NCBI GenBank assembly: GCA_945883495.1
Contig: CAMCXS010000003.1
Location: forward strand, 1-64,000
DNA length: 64,000 bases
Source: Akkermansia muciniphila
GTDB lineage: Bacteria; Verrucomicrobiota; Verrucomicrobiia; Verrucomicrobiales; DEV007
Direction: 5' to 3'
Shown here: positions 27,272 to 36,800 of the stretch, piece by piece
Layout: every line of letters starts with the position of its first letter
Position numbering within the stretch: the first letter of the stretch is position 1
Translations under genes and position numbers: made by a program
Notes under the pieces: generated by a model
What the model was told of the DNA's origin: nothing
Seen by the model: only the letters and a program-made list of their open reading frames with translations
Databases searched by the model: none

Positions 27272-28345
27272 TCAGCGTTTCAAAACGCGGACGCGGTGCG
27301 ACTCGCTGTCCCCAATGTAAACGGCGCCGTCGGCATCCACGAAGACGCCGTGGGGACGGGCCATTTGGCACTGGATTGGATCGCCGTCCGGTCCGTTGCC
27401 CTTGACTCCGTTCCCGGCGATGAGTTCAAGTTTGCCGGTGCGGGCGTCGACCATGCGGATGCTGTGGCTTTCGCAATCCGCCAGCCAGACGTTCCCCACC
27501 GAGTCGATCGCGATGCCTTTGGGGCCGGAAAGGGTGGCGTCCTTGGCCGGACCGCCGTTCCCGGTGAAACCGCTTTTTCCGGTGCCGGCGATGTGCTCGA
27601 TCTTTTTGCGCTTGATGTCGAGCTTAAAGACTTGGTTGCCTTCACGTGTGGCGAGCCAAAGATTGCCGTCCTTGTCGACGTCGAGAGAGCGGGGGCCTTT
27701 AAGCGGAGTGCCTTCGATGGGGGCGCCGTCGGGCGTTGGGCCTGGTTTGCCGGTACCGGCGAAGGTGGAGATCTGGCCGGAGCGGAGATCGACGCGACGG
27801 ATCACGTGGTTGCCGATATCACAGATGAAGAGGTCTCCGTCTTTGCCGAACTGGATGCTGTGCGGCTGGTTCAACTGGGCGGCGGAGGCCGGACCGCCAT
27901 CACCGGAGTAGCCCGCCGTGCCGTTGCCCGCCAGGGTGGAGATCGTTCCCGTTCTGGCGTCGATTCGGCGGATCGCGTGGTTTTTCATGTCGGCGATGTA
28001 GGCATTGCCTTCCCGGTCGAAGCGCAATTCGTGGGGCAGGTTGAACGTGGCTTCCAGGGCGGGGCCGCCGTCCCCGGAGTAGCCCGTTTCTCCGGTGCCG
28101 GCCACGGTTTGGATCGTGCCGTCTGGGTTGACTTTGCGGATCTTCTGGCCGGTGTATTCGCAGAAATAGATGGCGTCTCCAGGGCCGCGGACCACTCCAA
28201 AGGGGTTGTCGATTTGGGCGGCGGTCGCGGGTCCGCCATCCCCGCTAAATCCTTTGGAGCCGTTTCCGGCGAAGGTGGCAATCTTCCATTCCGCGGCGGC
28301 GGCGGGGATGGTGAGCAGGGAGAGGAAAAGCCAGAAGGGGCGCAT
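27272..28345 (-). CDS. Secreted NHL-repeat beta-propeller protein
   Basis: A 357-aa protein with a signal peptide (MRPFWLFLSLLTIPAAAA) and about six NHL repeats. The repeats alternate FAGNGS..GFSGDGGPAT-type loops with conserved NAYIADMKNHAIRRID-like strands. NHL propellers usually bind proteins or ligands and are abundant among secreted Verrucomicrobiota proteins; no catalytic residues are recognisable. Glutathione peroxidase follows 79 bp downstream on the same strand. It is transcribed divergently from the RluA gene, 64 bp away. Confidence 0.92.
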   Translation of the reverse strand: MRPFWLFLSLLTIPAAAAEWKIATFAGNGSKGFSGDGGPATAAQIDNPFGVVRGPGDAIYFCEYTGQKIRKVNPDGTIQTVAGTGETGYSGDGGPALEATFNLPHELRFDREGNAYIADMKNHAIRRIDARTGTISTLAGNGTAGYSGDGGPASAAQLNQPHSIQFGKDGDLFICDIGNHVIRRVDLRSGQISTFAGTGKPGPTPDGAPIEGTPLKGPRSLDVDKDGNLWLATREGNQVFKLDIKRKKIEHIAGTGKSGFTGNGGPAKDATLSGPKGIAIDSVGNVWLADCESHSIRMVDARTGKLELIAGNGVKGNGPDGDPIQCQMARPHGVFVDADGAVYIGDSESHRVRVLKR

Positions 28346-28409
28346 GGCTGCATTTCAACGGCAAAAACCGGAGCTGGCAAGCGCGGGATTTCGTGGCAAG
28401 AGGTAAACG

Positions 28410-29291
28410 ATGAGCCAACGGCATACCGTCACGGAGCCCTGCGGGTTGTTGCCGTTTCTGTTCGAGCATTGGCCCGATCAGAAGCGGACCCGAATCAAGC
28501 AATGCCTCAAGTACGGGAGCGTGCGGGTCAACGGGCTCCCGGTGACCCGGCATGATCACCCGTTGCGGCCGGGCGATACCGTCGCGATCCAGGTGGAAGG
28601 GGACTCACGCAAGGTGGCTCCGCCGCTGCCGGCCGGGATCCGCATCGTTCACGAGGACGCTGACGTGATCGTGATCGACAAAGGAGCGGGCTGGCTCAGC
28701 GTGGCCCGGGATTCGGGCAAAGGGAAGACGGTTTACGAGGAGCTGACCAAGCACGTTCGCTTCGCGGATGGCCGGAACCGGATTTGGATCGTGCATCGCT
28801 TGGACCGGGAGACGTCTGGGCTCATGGTGTTCGCCAAGACCGAGGATGCGAAGCGTGAGCTGCAAGAGAGCTGGGCGGATTTCGAAAAGACGTATCAATC
28901 GATCGTCGAAGGCGTCATGAAGCGGGATGCCGGGACGCTGCGCAGCTATTTGGACGAGTCCAATCCGATGCGGGTGCGCACCGTCCCGAAGGGAGTCGAG
29001 GGGCGGGAAGCGATCACGCACTTTCGGGTGGTGCGCCGTGGAGCGAGCCGGACCTGGGTCGAGCTGCAGTTGGAAACGGGGCGCCGCCACCAGATCCGGG
29101 TGCAACTGGCGGATCTCGGTTATCCGTTGGTGGGGGATGAGCGCTACGGAGCCAAGACGGACCCGGCCCGGCGTCTCGGGTTGCATGCGAGCGGATTGTC
29201 GTTCGTGCATCCCACGACGGGAGAGGAACTCGTGTTCACGCTGCCGATGCCGGCGGAGTTGGCGAAGCTGGCGTCCAGTCCTGACAAGTGA
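28410..29291 (+). CDS. RluA-family pseudouridine synthase
   Basis: A 293-aa enzyme that isomerises uridine to pseudouridine in rRNA or tRNA. An N-terminal S4 RNA-binding domain (RIKQCLKYGSVRVNG) precedes the catalytic domain with IVHRLDRETSGLMVFAK, where the Asp of HRLDRETSG is catalytic. The GRRHQIRVQLADLGYPLVGDERYG block is also conserved. Which of RluA, RluC or RluD it replaces cannot be decided. The stop overlaps a GTG (GTGA) that begins the decayed frame downstream. Confidence 0.94.
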   Translation: MSQRHTVTEPCGLLPFLFEHWPDQKRTRIKQCLKYGSVRVNGLPVTRHDHPLRPGDTVAIQVEGDSRKVAPPLPAGIRIVHEDADVIVIDKGAGWLSVARDSGKGKTVYEELTKHVRFADGRNRIWIVHRLDRETSGLMVFAKTEDAKRELQESWADFEKTYQSIVEGVMKRDAGTLRSYLDESNPMRVRTVPKGVEGREAITHFRVVRRGASRTWVELQLETGRRHQIRVQLADLGYPLVGDERYGAKTDPARRLGLHASGLSFVHPTTGEELVFTLPMPAELAKLASSPDK

Positions 29292-29836
29292 GCCAAGCGA
29301 AGAAGAACCAACGAGATTGCCCCGTCGCCGGAAAGGTCATGTCATCGGCCGAATGGCGAGTGCCGAGGAGCGTGCGCGGATGGCGAAGGAGCTTCGAGAA
29401 GCCGAGGGCTCGCGAGATGAGCATATGATCAATCACGCGCGATTCGTTTGGCGGCATCACATCCGGCGAGACGACGATGGCCGGAGGACCGGCTTGGCGG
29501 GCTGAGCAATGACGAAAAGGTGCTGCTCCGCGGGGTCAACCGGACGCGGCCGGTGCTTTTGGAGATCTAGCGGATCATCGACCGCGCCAGTGTCTCGCAG
29601 GTGCCGCGCTACTCCGTCATCGTGAGCTGGTGTTACCCGATGCCTCATTACGAGTGATCCAGTGGAAGAGCTGTTTTCCGCCCGGAGCTCAACTTTATGG
29701 AGGCGGTAGCTGCGCTCCGTGAGATCATCCGGCACCTGGTCGGGCCTCAGGAGTCGGAGCAGGAGCGTCTGAGGCTGGCGGAGCACTGCGTGGACGTTGC
29801 CGAGTCGATCTTTGCGGTGGAGGCGGGTGCTTGATC
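29288..29836 (+). pseudogene. Decayed coding region downstream of rluA
   Basis: Fragments of coding-like sequence in different frames follow the RluA stop. A GTG overlapping that stop opens a 47-residue frame with the Cys-containing CPVAGKVMSSAE. A second frame reads ASAEERARMAKELREAEGSR. A third reads LSNDEKVLLRGVNRTRPVLL, is cut by one in-frame TAG at about 29568, and continues to PRYSVIVSWCYPMPHYE. A fourth, from the ATG at 29698, gives a 45-aa helical C-terminus (MEAVAALREIIRHLV). Codon usage looks coding in each piece, but no single frame spans them, so I read this as a gene or genes broken by frameshifts and a nonsense mutation. The original family is not recognised. Confidence 0.5.
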
Positions 29837-30282
29837 GGGAGAGCGACGGCCGGTATGCAAAGAGGAGGAGGCGGTTTGTCAAGTTGAAGAGGCGGTTTGC
29901 CAAGTTGGAGAGGCGGTTTGCCAAGTTGAAGGGGCGGTTTGCCAAGTTGAGGAGGCGGATTGCCAAGTTGAGGAGGCGGATTGCCAAGTTGAGGAGGCGG
30001 TTTGCCAAGTTGAGGAGGCGGTTTGCCAAGTTGAGGAGGCGGTTTGCCAAGTTGAGGAGGCGGTTTGCCAAGTTGGAGAGGCAGTTTGCCAAGTTGGAGA
30101 GGCAGTTTGCCAAGTCGGAGGGGCAGTTTGCCAAGTTGGAGGGGCAGTTTGCCAAGTTGGAGGGGCAGTTTGCCAAGCTGGAGGGGCGACTTGCCAAGTT
30201 GGAGAGGCGATTTGCCGAGTTGGAGGGGCGATTTGGCAAGTTGGAGGGGCGATTTGGCAAGTTGGAGGGGCGATTTGGCAAG
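29829..30282. repeat. 46-bp leader plus 21-bp tandem repeat, about 19.4 units (left copy)
   Basis: The leader at 29829-29874 is followed by 21-bp units starting at 29875 (pattern TTTGCCAAGTTGGAGAGGCGG with variants) up to a partial unit ending at 30282. The plus-strand frame reads heptads such as RRFAKLE, which would form a charged coiled coil. The frame is also open on the minus strand, so this alone does not prove translation. The same leader and 2.5 units recur at 45552-45650 in the same orientation. Confidence 0.92.
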
Positions 30283-30290
30283 CCCACCCC

Positions 30291-30797
30291 TCACTCCACG
30301 GGACGAGCCGGCCTCGGCACGGTGAGTCGTTTTCGGGTGGATGCGGCGGCATCATTGGACGGTGGGGCTTCCCTGGATGGGGGAGCTGATGCCGGGACCG
30401 GCAGCGGTTGCGCCCGGAATTGTGGTGCGGGCAAGCCAGTGAGCGCCGCCGAGTTTGTGGCGCCGCCAGCGAGCGTCGAGACGCAGAGGAGCGGGCCGAA
30501 GGGACGGACTTCTTTGCCGTTGAGCAACACCAACGGGGCGCCTTGGAGGTGGTGGGCTTGGGCGGAGGCGATATCGCTTTCCAGCTTCTCCTGGGTCCGG
30601 GGATCGGAAAGACCGGCGGCCAGGCTTTCCCGGCTGGCGATCGGTGAGAGGAGTTCCCAAAGCTTGTCCGTGGTCAGGCCCCGGGCGTTTTCGTAGATGA
30701 GCTTTTGAGCCAGGTGAAACTTGCGCGGATCCGGTTCCAGGCAGAGCAACGCTTTGGTGGCCGCGCACCGGACGTCGTCCCCCGGGTCACAGAGAGG
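30291..30797 (-). pseudogene. 5'-truncated DsbA/thioredoxin-like gene fragment
   Basis: An open frame of 168 codons without a credible start: a TAG lies immediately upstream at 30798-30800, only 7 bp past the stop of the RHS gene. The sequence resembles the C-terminal part of DsbA-like thioredoxin-fold proteins, often fused to VKOR: CAATKALLCLE, KLIYENARGLTTDKLWELL, and a cis-Pro-like QGAPLVLLNGKEV. The N-terminal half with the CxxC active site is absent. The C-terminus is Pro/Ala-rich. I infer that the gene lost its 5' part when the RHS locus was inserted or rearranged. A short translated product from the TTG at 30749 cannot be excluded. Confidence 0.65.
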
Positions 30798-30806
30798 CTA
30801 TGAACT

Positions 30807-33800
30807 TCAATCTTCGAAGACAGCCTCGAGCGTGATGCCCTCCTCCATCAAAAATGAAATGGTTCGCGCGGGGGATTCGATACTTCCTTTCCAACCGGAA
30901 AAGCGTTTTCCTCTGGCAGGTGTCGATGTGATCGTGACGAGTTGACCGATCTGGCGATCTGTGCTTCCCAAGAATCCATGAGACACCACTCCTGGACCGG
31001 TTGTCGTAACGTGCAGTGGCTTCTTGCTTGAGACCAGAAAGCTGCGAGTCGTGAGAACTGACTCATTACCGGCTCCATCGATCGCCTTCGCGATCACTGA
31101 GTAGCGTCCGCCTCCGTCCTCGGGAATGGTGACTGGAAACTTCCAAAGGGTAGTCCCCTCGGCGAGAGCCGGAGCCTCCATCACGCCATCGTGGAGCACC
31201 TGATACCACACTGAAGCAATTCCTTGGGCGTCTTTGGCGGAGCCCGAGATTTCGAGCACGCCATTCACTGGAGTTACGATTGATTCAGCCCTCGGGGAGG
31301 AAATGCGGAGGACGGGAAGCGGCGTCAGGCCAATGGGCAGTTGATCATTTCCGTCTGGCATCCTATCGGGGTGAGGCTCAATCATGATGCGCCCCCCTGC
31401 GGGTCCCGCCAAGTATCTGCCCAACGCGAAATTCTGCTTTTGGAAGACGACGCCGTTTGCCCGTGTGCGACCGCCAGTTCGTGGATGGACAAAAGACCCG
31501 CTGAACGAGCCGGTTCTGGGGCTGAAGCTGAGTACAAGGCGCTCTCCGCCTTGAGGAGGAAAGACCGTTGATCCGCCAGCATTCATTGTCCCAATGCGCT
31601 CCATTGCGGATGGCAGGCTGAAATCATTCAGAGCGGCCAGCACGTTCCCTCCCAGATTCGAAAGTACCAGCGGTCTGGTGTTTGCCTGCGGTATCTGGTA
31701 TTTCGCCAGCAGGATCCGTGTTTCGGTCTTGATCTCACCCGGATAGGCCAGCGAAGTCGGGTTCGCCCGCTTCCACCAGTGGAGGGTGCCATCGCCATCG
31801 CTGACATTCACGACGTTTCTCAAAGCGGGCTTGCCGATGACAAAGCCGTTGTTTCTGTAGAGCGGCAGATAGAGCGGCCACTCGGCATCTTTGGACAGAT
31901 AGGTCGCGGCGGATACCCTTGCGCCCTCTGCCAATTGGCCAGTGAATTTCACGCCGCCACCGGTGGTGATGGAGATCGCACCGTGACCTGGTCCGTAGGG
32001 AAGGTCCGCCGTTGGAGGGCCATCAGGTCCATGAAGCAAGATGGCGGTGTAGGCCCCGGCATGGGCGGTGGCGGGGTTGCGCTTCGCGTGCCACACCTGC
32101 CGATCGACTACGAAATCCGTCGCGAAGGTCTGTCCAGAGATGGCAGGACCGTTGTAACTACCATCTGTCAGGCGGCCGACAATTCGGTCCACATCAGGCA
32201 CGGAGGAATGCACCAGCTGAAGCCGGAGTGGGGTGTTGCCTCTACGGGGGATCGAGACCTCCGCGATCCCTTGCGGATTGAAGCCGCCTCTGCCGGACAA
32301 CGTTCTGCCTCCCATCAGAATCTTGAACGTAAAGGCCCCGGTGGCGGTGCTGGTCATTGACATGGAGCCGGAGGTCAGCCAATCCGGCGCCGCTTCCCGG
32401 ATCAGGCCGAGATAACTTCCCTTCAGTGCCCCAGCGTAAGTTCCGACATGAGAAACATCGACTTCCACCTCACCGGCGGCGGACTCCTTATCATCTGGAC
32501 CGTAGGCGACCGCCCGTAACCGGTGGTGTCCGGAAGATGCTGGAAACCAGCGCAGATTAAAGTTGGTTCCCACGCCTTCACCCAGCAGGACGCCGTTGCC
32601 AAAGTAGGCGACACGAGCGATGTCCACTCCGGTTGGTAACGATGCCAGCGCCAAATCGACACCCAGCCGACCGTTTACGTCCGCGCCGTCCGAGAGATTG
32701 GCTAGAGACAGACCGGGGACAACATTGGTGCTCGCTTGAGCGAAGGGGGCCTCCGAAGACGTTTGGCCGACGAAATCCCTGGCTCGGACGTAGAATGCGT
32801 GGAGCCCAGCCGTGGTGGCCGTGTAGGTCCCATGCGTTTCCGGCGTTCCTTCAAGCCAAGGGACGAAGGCCCCGCCGGCGACCGAGACAAACACATCGTA
32901 GCTCTCCACGCCGGAACCGCCCTGATCGTCACCAGTCCAGGAAACCTGGATCTCACCCAAGCCGCTCACGGATGGCAGTGCCGTGATTCCCCCTAGCGGT
33001 GCTGTGCTGTCCAAGGTGACCAGAGCCTCCTTGGCTGGATTCGTGCCCTTGGAGGCGTCCTGCGGATCGACTTGGTTGGTGGCGATGACCTCGTTGGTGT
33101 CAAAGCGGATCTCCGCGACGTTGCGGAAAGGCGTGCCATTCGCCAGGCCAGCCTTCGGACGGATGAGGAAGGAAACGTGACCCATTCCGCGGCCGCTCTC
33201 GTCTTCAGGAGGCAGGAAGCCGATCCCCGCACCGGGTGGCAGCCCGGTCTCCCGGTCAATCGATTGGAACACGACGGTGACCAGACCCGTGTTGAAGTCG
33301 ATCCCGGCCTCCATTTCGACATCGAAGGAATGGCCATCGATCGTGACAAACACGGAGCCCGAATAGTGGGTCGAATCTCCGGGGACCTGAACGACCGTGT
33401 CACCAAAGCCGAGTTCGGTGATGCGGAAGGTGCTCCAGTCGAAATTCGCCGGCAGTGCATCCGTGACCGTCACCCGCTGTGCTGGGGCCGTGGCGAACGT
33501 CGGATACGGATTGCCATTCTCGTCCTTTGAGCCGGGTCCGAGGTTTTCGAAATTGATGCGATACGGGAAAAGGTCTCCGGAGCGCACCCAATTCGCCGGA
33601 CCATATCCGCCAGGCCCGAGCTTCTCATTCGGGTCGCGGGCCACGATGATCGGTGTGGGGGGCGGAGGCGTGGGTTGGGGTTGTGGCGGTGGAGGCGGGG
33701 TGGGCGGCTTAGGGGGCGGTGGAGGCGGAGTACAAGCAGTCGCACCCGTGGTGATTGAACCACCCCACTTCCCTGCATCTCCATTTCCGACACCTCCCGA

Positions 33801-36800
33801 AACGGAAAAGCCGTCATCTGGGTGCCAGGTAATGGATGCTTCGCCAACACCATAGCCAATTGAAGCGGTAATGCCATCCCATCCAGTCGACGGCATTCCT
33901 CCGATAGATTTAGACACCGCTAGGCCAGGAGCCCCAAAGCTTATTCCACCGAAGCCGCTTGCACACGCTCCACCGGTGCCCGCAGACCATCCACCACCAC
34001 CACCGACATTCACGAATGGAATGCTAGTGGGAAAAAAATAGCCTACGCTGGTCGAGGCTGCAATGCCCTGTAGGCCTCTTGGGTCAATCAGATCTGTTGG
34101 GCGATTATAAACGTAACGATAAAAATTAGGGTCACCGCCAGTTAGGCCCAGTGGATCAGCCTGAATGAAAGTGCCTAAGGTGCTAGAATAGAATCTTGCC
34201 CGCATAAAATGCACGCCATTCTGCTCGGACGTCACGCCCAGCTGGCCAACATAATGCGCACGGCCTGGTGGGAGCGTCCCGGAAATCAATTCTTCTCCAA
34301 ATGGGCCGTAAGATGCAACGTGCTGGCCAACGCCTTGGGTATTGCTAATCGCGATGGTCGAGCCAATCGAGTCGAAGTCGAACCAGTTGACTTCGTTTCC
34401 GAGCTTGCTTGAAACAAGTCCATGGCCGTAAGTGAATTGAAGTGTTTGCTGCGAGGGTGTAATTTCTTCACTCAGAACACTGATTATTCCGGTCGGATCC
34501 AATAAGAAATTTTTCCGCTCTCCGTTAATTATGCTGGCAATACGGTTCCCTTGAGGGTCGTACTCGTATTCTGTCACTCCTGCGGGTCCGCTTACTTGGG
34601 TTAGTCGGTTTAGGGAGTCGTAGGCATAGAATTGGTGGTCTAGAGTCTTGATGTTTCCGTCCGTATCGTGTTGGATCTCCTCACTGCCGACGTTTATATA
34701 TTGGTTCAAGTTGTTTGTGGTGAATGGCGTTGCTTTGCCGTTTACTACGCTTTGAGTGCGACATCCAAGAGAGTCGTAATAGTATTGGTGGTGCTGGTTC
34801 GGCAGCTCGGTCGACTGTGACGCGAAAATCGCTTGCACCAGTTGATTTGTGGCATCGTATGTGTAGCTCCACACTCCAATTTGAGTTTCCATCCGCGTGC
34901 GTCGTCCGCGGACATCGTAAGTATAGGCGAAACTGGAGGTTGGAGTGCCGTCTGGTGCGTGGTTGACGAGCATGAGAATCTGACCCGCCGTGTCGTATTG
35001 GTAGGTTGTGTAAGTTCCGTTGCCTTTGTTGATCCTCGACAGGCGACCGGCTTCATCATAGAGGTATTCGACGATTGCCACCTCGGTCGAATCGCGCAGT
35101 TTCCACAGTTGTCCTGTGGGATTGTATTCGTAGCGGGTATCGCCTCCGGCACTGTCCACCATGCGGCTACGGCGGCCGTGGGTGTCGTAGAAGTATTCGA
35201 CCCACCCACCATTGGGGTAGCTGACCTTGCGGAGACGGTCTCCGTCGGTGGGTGTCGTGTAATCGTAGGTGGTGATCTTTTGTGGTCCGGACGCCGGTTG
35301 TTCTGTCACGCGGATCAGGTTGCCACGGGCGTCGTAATCGAAGTCCGCGATGTCGCCTTCGTAGAGTGTGCGGCGGGCGATTTGCCCTTGAGGTGTGTAG
35401 GTGAAGGTCGAGGTTTGGCCTCGGCGGTTCGTCCGTGATGCGGGCAGACCGGCGGCGTCGTATCCGGCTAGCGATTCGACAGATTGATCGGCGTAGGTGG
35501 TGGCGAGCAGATTGCCCTTGGTGTCGTAAGAATATTCGGTGCGGTTCCCCTTGGCGTCGATGAAGGCGGTCATCTTCTTCAGCGGGTGCTCGTAGCTGAA
35601 ACGCGTGGTGTGGCCGAGTTCATCGGTGATCGTTGCCGGGCTGCCGCAACTGCACCAGGTGAAGCTGCGGCTGTCGCCGGATGGCAGCAGCAGGCGTTTG
35701 AGCCGCAGATCCTTGTCATACTCGGAGGTGGTGATGTTTCCGAGCGGATCGACCATCTTGGCCAACAGCCCGCGGTGATCGAAGGAGAACGCGGTAGCTC
35801 CAAAGGCATCGGCGATCGACACGCCGCCGGCGCTGTCGTAACCGAAGGTGATGACCTGTTGATCTCCGGCCACGGCCGAGGAAGCGAGGCGGCCTCGCTC
35901 ATCCCAGGAGAAGCTGCGGGTGACTCCAGCCCGGGTGATGGAGCTCAAGGCGTGGAGCCGTGCCGGAATTCCTTGTGTCAGATACGTATAGCTGGTGACT
36001 TTGCCGTCTCCTGTCGTGGCGGAAACGAGGTAGTCGCCTTGATAGCCATAGGTCACGCTGCGGCCGGTGGATTCCGTCGCCTGGGTGATTCTCCCGGAGC
36101 CGTCATAATCTAGGGTGATGGTCGCTCCGGAGCTGTGAGTCAGGGTCGCGAGCCGGTTGGAGCTGTAAGTGGCGCTGACGCGGTTTCCATTGGCGTCATC
36201 GACCACGCCAATGCGGCCTTGGGAATTGAAGCGGGTAACGCTGCCGTCGGGAGAGCGGAGTTCGAAGGCGTTCCCGCTGATCGCGGTGAGCTTGGCGCTG
36301 TCCCCCGCGCCTGAGAAGTAGCGGCCATTGCGGGTATCCCGGACAAAGACGCGGGCGGACCCTCCCTCACCGATGATGCGCACAACCGCGTCACCGTTTT
36401 CGCTCACAAGGTGGGTTTGCCAGCTCGTGAACCAGCCGCGACCAAACGGGCCGCTCTCCCAGCGGGAGCGTAGGTTTGAGGAAAAGCGCCGGTCGATTGA
36501 CAGGGAGACCCCGGGGCTAGCGACGGCGGCGTCGGTCACTGAGTCGAGGACGGGCAGTGGGGAATAACCGTAGGCTTGCTGAAGTTCGAAGTTCCAGAGC
36601 TCAGCCACGTCGATGACCCTCTGACCGAGACGTCCAAGGAACGCGGCATTGTCATTGAGCATGGCCACGTAATCGGCAGTGGTCTTGAGTTCGCCTGTGA
36701 GATTGTTGAAGATGACATCCCAGACAGCTGCATTCAGAGTCGGCGGGCGGAGCTGAGACTTTAGAGGCGCCCAATCGATTGAGTCTGGATTGTCGGAGGT

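Noticed and set aside
29797-30696. 299-codon plus-strand frame through the 21-bp repeat
   Set aside because: Not called as a gene because the repeat is open in several frames and the 3' half is antisense to the DsbA-like fragment; kept only as a repeat and a finding.
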